Made by a program: the position numbers and the translations under genes. DNA of 64,000 nucleotides from Tilletiaria anomala UBC 951 (Eukaryota > Basidiomycota > Exobasidiomycetes > Georgefischeriales > Tilletiariaceae), in contig NW_013546994.1 of NCBI RefSeq assembly GCF_000711695.1, positions 103,013 to 167,012 of the forward strand, given 5' to 3'. Below the pieces are notes generated by a model. That model saw nothing but the letters and a program-made list of their open reading frames with translations. It was not told where the DNA came from and ran no database searches. Below are positions 47,909 to 59,280 of the stretch, piece by piece; position 1 is the first letter of the stretch, and every line of letters starts with the position of its first letter.

Positions 47909-49874
47909 ATGGGCTTCACACTTGGGCGCGAAGGACGCTTGATCCGTGAGTGTTTTTGCTTGATTCATGTTGTCTCGCAAATACAGGCGCCCTGACTGAT
48001 CTTCTCATCTTGCTCTAGTCCTGCTGATCATCGACATTGCCTTCTTCTTTGTCGAAATCATAACTGGTATGTTCTGTTAGCTCGCTGAGCTGGGCATGTG
48101 CTACCTCTGTCTAACGCTGCAAAGGTTCCCTCCAGGCTATGCTGTCGGATCTCTCGCTCTTGTGGCCGATTCGTTCCACATGCTCAACGATGTCATTTCT
48201 TTGATCGTTGCTTTCTATGCTCTTAAGGTGAGCCTTCTTCCCTTGATGCTTAAGGCGCGAGACTCATCTCGTCTGGTATTCCCAAAGCTCTCGAAACGCA
48301 AAAGCACGACCGAGGATCCTCGGTACTCGTACGGCTGGCAGCGCGCTGAGGTGCTTGGTGCACTAATCAATGGCGTTTTTTTGCTCGCCCTGTGCTTCTC
48401 CATTTTCATGGAAGCCATCGAACGCTTTATCAATGTCCAAGAGGTCCAGAACCCGAAGCTCGTCATCATTGTCGGTTCCCTCGGTCTGGCGAGCAACATC
48501 GTAGGCCTCTTCCTTTTCCATGATCACGGACATGCGCATGGCCATGCTCACGGTGGACACTCGCACGGCCATGTGACTCCGAACGGCACGGCTGTAGCTG
48601 CGATCGAAGTGTCGGGTTCCCTAACCGGAACTCTGCGTGACGACCTGGCTGCCGACGCCCCCACGCAGCCCGCTGAGGCTGTGCCCATCGTGTGCGCACC
48701 GCGCAAAGGTTCACCAGAAGATGTGCTCCGAAGATCACGAGAGGACAGTGTCGGGAGCCTGTACGGTCATCCTGCTCATACACGAGCGCTCGTCGTGCAG
48801 GCTGCACACGATATGGGGTATGACACTCGCGAGGGCGCCATTCAGATCGGTGGCGGAGAGCGCGATCGAATACCCGCCTCTGAATTCGAGGCCCGTGTAT
48901 CGCGATCCCGCCACAGCAATGCCTCCCAGGGTCGCTCAGAGTACGACCTCGAAGCTGAAGGCGAGATTATGGGGGAATCGTCTACAAAGAAGAAGGCCGG
49001 CATCTTACAACGTCTGCGCAGCAAGAAGGCTGCCGAAGATCACACGCAAGAGCACAGCCACGAAGACGGCCACGCACACGACGCGCACGAACACGCTCAC
49101 CAACACTCACATGGGCATTCGCATGACAGCCACCGGCACGGTCATGGAGCGCAAGACGGGAGCATGAACATGCAGGGCGTCTTTCTTCACGTGCTTGGCG
49201 ATGCACTGGGCAACGTCGGTGTTATTGGCGCTGGTATCATCATCCTCAAGGCTTCGGGCACCTGGCGCTTCTACATGGATCCGCTCATCTCATTCATCAT
49301 TACCATCATTATATTCCACTCTGCCTTGCCGCTGGTCAAGTCGGCCTCGTTCATCCTGCTGCAAGGTGTTCCGCCCACTGTCCCTCTCGAGACGGTTAAG
49401 CAGAGCATGCTGAACGTCGATGGGGTGCTGAGCGTACATGAGCTGCACATCTGGCAGCTGAGCGAAAGCAAGATCGTCGCCTCGGTGCATGTCCTCGTGG
49501 ACTGCTCCAGCGGGCAGATGGATCGATATGTGGAGATCGCCGGCAAGATGCGGCGTGTGCTGCACAGCTGGGGGATTCACTCGAGCACGATCCAGCCCGA
49601 GTTCGTCCGGGGAGGGATGCTCGAGGCGGCTAAGCTGAGCGGTGTTGCCGTTGCCGGGGACGGCGTGGACGCGCAAGGGAGGTTGGTCACCGAGAATGGG
49701 GAGCTGGTGCAGGATCAACTGGCGAAAAATGGGATTGGATGTCTGCTCGCGTGTGATCTCGATGCAAGTTGTGCTGAAGCAGCCTGCTGCCCACCGCAAC
49801 CCATGCCATCCAACTCGACGAACACTGCTGCTCAGGCTGTGGCGACAGAGGAAACCGTCGCGCAGCAGGACTGA
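47909..49874 (+). CDS. ZRC1: CDF-family vacuolar/ER zinc transporter (ZRC1/COT1-like)
   Basis: Five exons: 47909-47945, 48019-48066, 48136-48227, 48288-49874, with introns at 47946-48018, 48067-48135 and 48228-48287 (four coding exons in all), about 587 residues. Cation diffusion facilitators export Zn2+ or Co2+ from the cytosol by proton exchange. Metal-site motifs are ADSFHMLNDV in helix 2 and HVLGDALGNV in helix 5. YSYGWQRAEVLGALINGVFLL is the family signature. Two His-rich loops follow: GHAHGHAHGGHSHGH and, about 160 residues later, a longer one of HxH repeats up to HRHGHG. The third intron is 60 nt and in frame; it was removed because ALKLSKRKST then matches the family spacing. The cytoplasmic C-terminal domain has VLSVHELHIWQLSESKIVASVHV. 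The tail is Cys-containing (EAACCPPQ). Confidence 0.95.
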
Positions 49875-50360
49875 GATCATGTCGCGTCACATTAGCCAGG
49901 TGACAGCGGATCGCTCCTCTTGTTCCCACCCCTTTCCCCTTTTATCCTCCTTGTTTGCTTAGAATTCCATTCCTTCTGGCGGAAGTATCTGGCGGGGACA
50001 GTTGCATGTACAGGCGAAAAGGTAGCAGCTTTGGAATAAATTAAGTTGCAATCGAGGAGCTCCAATTTGCAGTGTTTACAGTTCTGTTTTGCTTGGATGC
50101 GGATTCTGATCCGAGGGCAGACTGGGGCGGCGGTACTAGAGGAGAGCCCGACGCAACTTGCCCGTATACGCGTGAGAGAGAAAAAGGACAACACTTTGAC
50201 CTCGAGCCTCGAGTAGCGCTGAACTTTTCTTCAACACCTGTCAACTCATTAATAATCAGGCGACGACCGCAAAGAGGCCGCTGCGCGCACCCTGGTCCGT
50301 CATAGGCTGGAGGCACTGAGGGAAACAGTGTTGGTGAGGACGCTAAAGCTTGGAACCATC
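49875..50360. other. Intergenic region between zinc transporter and PRMT5
   Basis: 486 bases between genes on the same strand; 3' UTR of one and promoter of the other. No other feature recognised. Confidence 0.5.
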
Positions 50361-53300
50361 ATGCCGATGCCCCAGGAAGACACTCCGACAGCTAGTGGGA
50401 GCAGTACAACGCTCCCAGTCGCCTACCACGTCCCCAACGCGGCGTTAGCGTTCAACACTTATGCAGCCGCGCGGCAAGCAGCAGCCACACATCTGCGGAG
50501 ACCAACGATACCCCATCCTAGCGGCCTCGAGACCCTCGAAGAGGTCTCGCATGTCAATGCTCTGCATTTGGCGACGGGCCGGTCACCCACTGGCTTGGGT
50601 CGTGCCGCCCAACTTGGTGCCGATGTCGACAAGGCTGCAGACGAGGCGCTGAGCAACCTACCGCCTTGCCAGCGATGTTTGGCACTAGCTCGGTCAGAGG
50701 GATACAATATCATCGCCATAGATCTGACGAACAAGCGCTGGAAAGAACGCTGGGAACGGCTGTGCCTCGACAATGGCTCGATAGATACCACAGGCGCTGG
50801 CTCAGATGATGGCACAGGTCTCGTGAGGAGTAGTAGCAGAGGCACATTGGCGCCAGGTCCTACCACCGCCGCTTGGACGCTACAGGAAGCTGAAGAGTGG
50901 CGAAAAGCCCCTGCCTTCAATCGCGCAGAGGTAAATATCACGCGGGTGGAAGAGAGCGAGGGCGTTGTTGCAATTCTCAGCCAATGGATTGAACTGGATG
51001 CAATAGACGAAGGTGTCCGATTGGATTCAGAAATCGTGCGTGATTTCTTTTACCCCTGTTCTGATTAAATGCGCGCTGATGTTGTGTCTATTGTCTGTGC
51101 ATACCTAGGCTCTACAACAAGAAGTCGCCTACGCCAGCCACATTGGCATTTCGCATGTGATCCTTCCTCCTCCCTCAAGCGATCCAGAGCGCAGAGTGTT
51201 CCTACCGGATTATGCACGGGCGGTGGCAAACTGTGTCATTGCAGCATCCGCAGGGACGGCGCCTCCTGCCGGTCAATGGATCACCGTGAGTACACGGAGA
51301 TGTTTGTCTCTTGAGATTGACACCCAAAGTCGCTGAGATCGCATAATCTGTAGCTATCTGTTCATTTACCAGTCTCCTCGCCGTACGAAGTAGCGCGTAA
51401 GCTAGCCAAAGTGCGGAACAGCGGCGGAGCCGCTAATACTTCCGCGTCAATTTCGAGTCAGACGGCAGGCAGCGCTATTCGCGTGGACGACGACTGGGCC
51501 TGGGACACGTGGAACGTAATACAACAGGCTTGCGCATACAGCAATCGCGTGCAGCTCACTCTCGACCTTGCGTATCCACTGCCTGGCCCATCTGCGCTCT
51601 CTCGCTGGGCGTCCGAACCCGTGTCGGCACTCTTCCTGCCTTCCACCACGTTCCTCGCCAATGCTAAAGGCTTCCCCGTCCTCTCAAAAGCAGCGCAAAC
51701 ACTGCTGAAAGCAATGATGAAGCGGCGTCCAGCTGTCATCTTGTCCGAGGTCGATAGTCCGCCGGTGCAACACACGAGGGGCGGCAGCAACGCGTACTTG
51801 CAGTATATTCGGCACTTGGAGAAGACCATGCCGGCGGACACGCCGATCGACATCTTTGCCAAAGGCTATTCTGACTGGCTTCAGGCGCCTCTGCAACCTC
51901 TCATGGACAACCTTGAGAGTTCAACGTACGAAGTCTTCGAGCGAGACCCGATCAAGTATGCTCTGTATGAGGAGGCCGTTTTCAATGCGTTGCAAGCGCG
52001 CGTGCAAGGCGGGTACTCTTCCACATCCATCTGGGTCTGCGGTGCGGGAAGAGGGCCTCTTGTCGCTCGGTGTATCGCAGCGGCCAAGCGAGCGAGAGCA
52101 CGGGTGAAAATCACTGCGCTGGAGAAGAATGCGAATGCGCTCGTGGTCCTTCAAGAGAAGCAGGCGCTGGAATGGGGTGCAGATCTCGTCACTGTTCTTT
52201 ATGGTGATATGCGCACGATGGCGATCCCAAAGGAGAAGGCGGATATTGTGGTCAGCGAGCTTCTCGGAAGCTTTGGCGACAACGAACTGAGTCCAGAGTG
52301 CCTCGATGGCGCGATGCGGTTTCTCAAGCGTGAGTGCTCAATATGCCTGATCATGCACACTTGCGGATTCTAACGATCTTTTTTCGAAAGCGTCCGGAAT
52401 CTCCATTCCCGCGTCGTACAGCAGCTTTCTCACGCCCATTTCTTCAGCAAAGCTGTATGCAGAGGTTATGGGCCATGGATCGAACGCAAATACGACAGAA
52501 GCGCAGAAGCTCAAAGCGTGCGAGACGCCTTACGTGGTGCTCTTTCAGGCTGTCTCCTATCTGGCGGGTAAAGGTGGGCGCGGCTCGTGGGACAGCGTAC
52601 AAGCTTCGTGGGCGTTCCAGCATGGACCGGCCGACGTCGCATCGCCGGTGTGCGATGCGCAAGGTGAGCGCCACCCTTGTTCCTTCTTTCGAAAAGCAAC
52701 ATCTGATCTTGTCCCGCCCCACTCTACTGCTCACAGGCCTGCCCCTTACGAATGCGCACAACGTCAGGACGAGCTCGCACACCTTTCACATCCCGCAAGC
52801 TGGGCTGTGCCATGGCTTTGCCGGATACTTTGAGGCCAATCTCTATGGAGACGTCAACATGTCGATCCATCCGGACTTTTCAAGGCACAGCAAGGATATG
52901 CTCAGCTGGTTCCCGATCTTCTTCCCTTTGCGGGTATGTTTGCGTTGCGAGGCTCTGTCGTTACCGTTCAAGACTGATGTCAAGGGCCGCATCGCGCGCT
53001 CCACAGGAACCTCTCTATTTGCCAGCAGGCTCAGAGCTGGACATCCATCTCTGGCGCATGTCATCTGCGCGCAAAGTGTGGTATGAGTGGTATGCCGAGG
53101 TGTACATGCCGCTGCCACTCGCTTTTGCAAGCGGCATGCTGCCCGCAAGTCAGACGTCAGCTACATCGGCCGCCTCCTCTGATACGGTCCACGGTGGGCT
53201 TCCGCACGGTCCAACATCCTCTTCAGAAGGAGCTACCGCAGCAACTACGGCAGCGTCCTCAGAGAACGGTCATGCCAACTTCCAAAATGCACCCGCGACA

Positions 53301-53444
53301 CCCTCGCTGCTGTCTGTCCACCAGACGAACAGTCGCCCACAGTCTTTTGCAGCATCAGCAAGTGCAGATGGCATTGTCAGGATCAAAACGGGAATGTCTT
53401 CTCTGATGAATCCGGGTGGGCGCAGCTCTTGGATCGGGTTGTAG
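50361..53444 (+). CDS. PRMT5: Protein arginine N-methyltransferase 5 (Skb1/Hsl7 type)
   Basis: Six exons: 50361-51035, 51109-51285, 51354-52329, 52391-52663, 52737-52933 and 53007-53444, about 911 residues. PRMT5 makes symmetric dimethylarginine on histones and spliceosomal Sm proteins. The TIM-barrel part includes [17 protein letters not shown]. The AdoMet site CGAGRGPLV is near 513-521, [18 protein letters not shown] holds the Phe linked to symmetric methylation, and the double-Glu loop is [19 protein letters not shown] (about 585-603). The C-terminal barrel has [20 protein letters not shown]. The protein ends [11 protein letters not shown], like the family terminus, but about 80 Ser/Ala/Thr-rich residues are inserted just before it. 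An in-frame upstream frame exists without a better [11 protein letters not shown] was taken. Confidence 0.96.
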
Positions 53445-56256
53445 GCACTGTATACTGTGTGTCCATAGCGGCGCCAAGCCTCTGAATTCATGGGATATCT
53501 GCGCATGTACCTTCTTGTGGCCTTTCTAATTGAGTCTCATCGAGCTGCGCGCGCGAATGTCACCTGGCGCCCAGTCCGAGTTCCGTTGGATGAGACAACC
53601 CTGCCGCATGCTCGTGACGTGAACGGCCTTTGAGCTCTCAGCTTTCGGAACTAGCGATGAAGAAGAGTTAGTTGTTAATCGTAAGGCAAAGAGTCAAGCG
53701 TCAAGACTCGCACAGCTCACACCGTGTGCTGCGAGCCATGCGAGTCGCATCGGCATCGGTATTCTGACCCGACACTCGACACTGGTCATGAGTCGTGAAT
53801 CGCAAGTCGAGCCGAGGCAGTCCTGAGTCTTCAATGCCGACATTACTACATATGTACTGAGCGGCTGGCAAATGAAGAATGGTCATCGAAGAGCAAAGCA
53901 TACATCGACAGAACACGCGCCGTGCATATTTTAGCGCCCCTTCTGGCAGCGCCGAAGCCTCAAAAAGAAGGAGCCACGGTTTCTGCTCCACCCCTGGGCA
54001 TCCTTCTTGCATTTCGCAGGTCACTCAAATTTTCATAAGCACAAAAAAGCAAGAAATAACATTCCGCCCCGTTGTGCCCATCAGCTTCGAGTTGGGTGAC
54101 TGACTACAAGGATGCATGTTTCGACCGTGTCACCCTTTCATCTGAGTATGAATGAACCAACACATCCAATAGTCATCACTTTTCCTCTCGCTTTTGTTCA
54201 TCTTTTCCCTATTTCTTGCAGCTTTGATAGGGCAATGTCTCGCATAGAACGTTCTCATTTCCTTCTGCGGTCGCGCCTTTTCGCCTAGACTCCTCAACAT
54301 CGATAGAAGGCTGACGTTGGCCTCTTGACCCTGATCCGGCGCATTCCGGCGTAGTGGCGAAGCCGGTGCCCGCCCGATCCAAGCAAGGGAATGGAATTGG
54401 AAAGAAAGGCCGAGCATTGAATTTAATTATTTCCACCGAAAGGCGAGGGGCCAAGCTCTTCAGATACGCATTCTTACGCACGCTTCTTGTTGGCGAATTG
54501 CTTCTCGAAAGCATTGGCTAAACGCTCACAAATCACGTGATGCATGCGGGATTTGGGATTATGGAATTCCGCGAGATCCCGTAGGAAACGGGAATTTTCG
54601 CGAAACCCAATTCCCGAAAACCCCTCTGACTCTGTTTAGTCACACAGGAGTCTGTAAATACCTCGGCAGCATGACAGGGAGTTCCATCGCTGGAAGGAGC
54701 CTGATTTTCGACAAGATTAGGCAGGACGACCCAGAGCAGCCGTGGGACTGTGCGGTCCTACAACCGATGAACGAAGTCATTGGGATGATCAAAATATTCT
54801 TCACATAAAGAACAAGAAACAAAAGTGGTGTGAAGAGTCGCTGCGTACGAGTGGCAGGCTGTTGGAGGCTGGGTGCTGGTGGAGAGGGAATGGCGGGCGG
54901 TGGCGGAGACCCGGGAAAACTCTTGCAGGTGCGGCATGGCTCACAGCCTTAACGGATCGTCAGGAACGCGAAGCATTGCGGCGTGCCGCGAGCGCGTTCC
55001 AGCTTGGCCGGCAATTTGCACAGTGCGGTGCCTCAGGCTTGTGCCCAATATGGCAACCCAGAGTCGCCTCTGAACTCGGCAGCCAGCAGCCAGGATCATT
55101 TTATTTCAATGGTGAAGTTGCTGTTGCCAATTGCCATGTATATACATATGAAGGGTAGCACAGGGTATGTTGTCAATTGGACAGTGAATACTAAATACAT
55201 GTATTCACGACGGTACAGTCTGTGCGCGACGCGCTTCAGCGTCGCTTGCACTCACACGGTAGCCGAATCGGTTGGACTCATTTCAATTTCGGAAGCAGGA
55301 TGACGAGACGATGAGTCACTGTTGAGGCGATGAGGTTCGAAGTGGGCAGACTGCAGTGCACTGCGGTGCAATATCAACCAGTTCCTTTTCCAATGAATAT
55401 TTAGAAAAGAGCCGCCGTATTAGGAAAATAGAAGGCAAAAGAGGCACTTCAATGTTCGCACTCTACGCGAGTTTGCGTTAAGCCGGCGTGTGCTGGACGC
55501 TGGTGTGCAATATCTGGCGAGGAGTCGCGCCGCATTAAGGCACCCGCTTTGTCGACTTCACTTGGCTTTTGCCGAGCTTCGGATGAGACAATGGAGAGAT
55601 CTACCGGACCTTGGAACCAACTACCCTGCCAAAGGTCTTGCAGCGTGTCTGACTGCCAACAAGTAAGCAGGCTGGTCAGTCACGGACATCCGAAGCTCCT
55701 CACATGCTCACCAACAGCCTCTGTGGGCTGTGGGGCGACTAGACTGGACCCGTCTGGGGGAAGCTTGGGCCTGCCTGGGAAATGGAGAGCTTGATTAGGT
55801 GAGATGCAGCATAGCAGGGAAGTTGGGAATAGCATGCGAGAGCATCGCATCATAGCGCATGTGCGTGCGCCAACTGCTGGCGCGCTAATGCGCTTCCCCG
55901 ATCTCAAGGGCACTTGCCCAGGGTCGGACGCATGAGGCGTGAGAGCAGTCTCCTCAAAGACTCTAGTCTTCCTCTCTTCCCCACAGCGTCAAACAACTTT
56001 ATTACAACGACGTTCACCGCCTTCCGTCACATATTAAGACAAGCGATGATGATTCAAGGTGTCTATTTTCCGTCGCCCACCCTGTCTTTCTCCACCTCAT
56101 ACATCCTTCTCAGGCCCCTCCTTCCTACCCTCCCCCTTCCTCAGCGTCCCTGCTCCTCTACTTTCCCATAGGACGCGGCCATCTCCCTTTGCAGCTCCGT
56201 TCCCCCACCGCCCGACGGCAGCCCCCTAACGTTACGAACACCGTTCCCCTATCACG
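53445..56256. other. 2.8-kb gene-poor region upstream of the beta-glucosidase
   Basis: Only short frames on both strands, none protein-like. The final 250 bases are C/T-rich and look like promoter and 5' UTR of the GH3 gene. A cluster of palindromic motifs near 54.5 kb is listed separately. No tRNA or transposon signature was seen. Confidence 0.5.
54532..54616. repeat. Cluster of palindromic and inverted motifs
   Basis: Within 85 bases: ATCACGTGAT (54532-54541, a palindromic E-box), several GGGATT-like words, and an 8-bp inverted repeat CGGGAATT (54589-54596) with AATTCCCG (54609-54616). The loop of that repeat contains the palindrome TTCGCGAA (54597-54604). It could form a hairpin or hold binding sites; function unknown. 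Confidence 0.55.
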
Positions 56257-59118
56257 ATGAAGTTCTCTGTCGCGGTCACCTCGGCGCTCGCCGCCATCGC
56301 CAGCTCGGCCTTTTTGGTCGAGGCTGAGAGCAGCCACAGCACCATCCTCTCGCGCCGCGGGCAGCCAGGCAAGTTGTACGTCCAGCAACACCAGGCCGCT
56401 TTCAAGGCCCTGTCGAAGTCGGCCGTGGCCCAGGACATAATCAGCCCGGACCAGGGCCGCCACCGCTTGGACCAGGGTGCGCAGATGACTTCCAACGCCA
56501 AGCCCGCCAGTGCACAGGAGCCGCACAGCGCAAACAACTTCGTAGGCGGCGCCGACCCCGATTCCCCGCCGTACTATCCGTCACCCCAGACCAAGGGCAA
56601 GGGCAAGTGGGCACCAGCCATCGCCAAGGCCAAGGAGCTCGTCGGCAAACTGACCACCGAGGAGAAAGTCGTCCTCACCACCGGTGCGGGCTGGGCGAGC
56701 GGCAAGTGTGTCGGAAACATCAATCCGTGAGTAGCATTTAAGACCCTACCTCCCGCGTACATGAAATATACAATCTGTTAACACGACGGTGCCCTCTGGC
56801 AGGATTGAGCGTGTGGGATTCCCTGGTCTCTGTCTGGAAGACTCTCCTCTGGGTATCAGGTGCGTGACATATGTCTAACAACCATAACAACCGCGTTTGC
56901 TAGATTTTGACAAAAGGAATTAACATTTTTATTCAAATTCTCGTTCTAGGTTCGCTGACCTCGTCACTGTCGTGAGTTCGAAAAATTTCCTGTGCGATGA
57001 ACCAGCGTCCGTCCAGATGTTGAATTTGATGGCTCTGGTACACTTTTCTTTGCGCTAGTTCCCGAGTGGCATCACCACTGCCGCCACTTTCTCTTCCAAG
57101 CTGGCCTACAAGCGCGGCGTGGCCATGGGTCAGGAGCACCGCGCGAAGGGTGTCAACATTCAACTCGGACCCGGCATGAACATGCTCCGGGCTCCAACTG
57201 GGGGTAGGAACTGGGAGATGTCTGGTGCGGACCCTTACCTCACCGGTGAAGCTGCATACCACACCATCCGCGGCGTGCAGAGCCAGGGTGTCCAGGCGAA
57301 CGCAAAGCACTACATCGGCAACGAACAGGAGCACTACCGTGAGACCTCATCGTCCAACATTGACGACCGTACCCAGCGCGAGATATACGAGCACCCGTTC
57401 CTGCGTTCCGTGCAAGCCGACGTCGCGTCCGTGATGTGTTCGTACAACCTGGTCAACAACAGCTGGGCCTGCCAGAACTCTGACAACCTCAACAAGCGTC
57501 TCAAAACCGAGATGAACTTCCCTGGTTACGTCATGTCCGACTGGGGTGTGAGTTGGTTGGATTGCGCAACAGCATCGTTTGATGTGCGGTTGCAGAACGC
57601 TGATCACTTTGGCCTCGTCTCATATCGATGCAGGCCACTCACTCTGGTGTTAGCGCTGCAAACGCCGGACTGGATATGACCATGCCTGGTGATTTGTACT
57701 GCTGCTATGCCGGCCAAACAAGCTCGTACTTTGGCAAGAACCTCACCACCGCCGTCAACAATGGCTCTGTCACGGAGGCCCGCCTGGACGACATGGCGAC
57801 GCGTATCCTTGCCGGCTGGTACCTCCTCGGTCAAGACCAAAACTACCCGACGCCGAACTTTGACGCGTTCGCTTCTCAGAATGCCACGGACCAAGAGCAC
57901 ATCAATGTCATGGCCACCTCGCACTCTAGAACGGCGCGCCACATCGTTGCGGCCGGAACGGTCGTGCTCAAGAACAAGAACCACGCCCTACCGCTCAATA
58001 AGCCCAAGAAGCTCGCCCTCATAGGCTCTGATGCTGGCCCCGCACGCCACGGCTCCAACTTCTACTCGGACCGCGGTGGCGTCGACGGCATCCTCGGCAC
58101 CGGCTGGGGCAGTGGCACGGCGGACTACGCGTATCTCGTTAGCCCTTACGAGGCCATATCCCAGCGCGCGCAGAAGGACCACACGGCGATCTACTGGACG
58201 TTTGACGACTACAACTACGGCGGGGCCCAGTCAGTCGCCACCAACGCCGATGCTGCACTCGTCTTCCTGCAGTCCGACTCAGGTGAAGGATACATCACCG
58301 TCGACAACAATGCAGGTGACCGCAACAACCTGACCGCCTGGCACGAGGGGGACACGCTCGTCAAGCAGGTCGCCGCCGTTAACCCGAACACCATCGTCGT
58401 CATCCACGCCCCCGCTCAGCTCGACCTGGAGGAGTGGATCAACCATCCGAACGTCACCGCTGTCGTCTGGGCCGGCATGCCCGGTTCCGAGGCGGGAAAC
58501 GGTCTCGTTGATGTTCTCTACGGTGACGTCAACCCGTCCGGCCGCATCCCCTTCACCATCGCCAAAAGCCGCAACGACTACTCTGCCGACGTGACGTACA
58601 TGGACAACGCGCAGACGCCCCAGATCTACTACAGCGAGGGTCTCCTCGTCGACTATCGCCACTTTGACAGCAAGAACATCGAGCCTCGCTACCCCTTCGG
58701 CCACGGTCTCTCCTATACCAAATTCTCTTACACCAACGCCAAGGGCAAGTGGATTGGCGACAAGAACACTAACGCCAAGGTCGAGGTCTACAAGGGAAAG
58801 GCGTACCCAGACTTTATCTTTGATGACGTGTACGAGGTCTCATTTACCGTCAAGAACACTGGCTCGCGCGACGGCTACGAAGTTCCCCAAGTCTACCTCG
58901 CCTTTCCGAGCGGAAGCGGCGAGCCGCCCAAGGTCTTGCGCAAGTTCGACCGCTTCGAGATCGCCAAGGGCGAGAGCAAGACGGTCACGTTCAAGCTCAA
59001 CGCCTACGACCTCAGCACCTGGGACGTCACCAAACAGAAGTGGCTCCGTCCCAAGGGTCAGACACAGGTGCTCATCGGCGCCAGCTCGCGCGACATTCGC
59101 CAAACATTCACCATTTAG
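56257..59118 (+). CDS. Secreted GH3 family beta-glucosidase
   Basis: Five exons: 56257-56726, 56803-56859, 56950-56971, 57059-57547 and 57634-59118, about 840 residues. It starts with a signal peptide (MKFSVAVTSALAAIASSAFL). GH3 enzymes remove glucose from cellobiose and beta-glucans outside the cell. Motifs in order are KLTTEEKVVLTTG, FPGLCLEDSPLGIRFAD, NIQLGPGMNMLRAP, GRNWEMSGADPYLTGE, NAKHYIGNEQEHYR and VMSDWGATHSG with Asp344 as the predicted nucleophile. Later come VVLKNKNHALPL and the C-terminal fibronectin-like domain from about 720 (FGHGLSYTKFSY). Exon 3 is a 22-nt micro-exon encoding FADLVTV with its neighbours. A 90-residue Gln/Ser/Pro-rich spacer separates the signal peptide from the catalytic domain. 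Convergent with PGS1. Confidence 0.96.
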
Positions 59119-59280
59119 AAGAGCATATGACACAGAAGGAAGCATTACGAGGGCATGATCGTTGGCTCATGCTGTCCTGCGCCTCGGGCGAACTGTCACA
59201 CATGCCCCTGTGTAATGAAATGCTATTCAATGCATCATGCATACTGCGGCTCTTTGCAATGTGCGTTCGAAGCGATCAAG

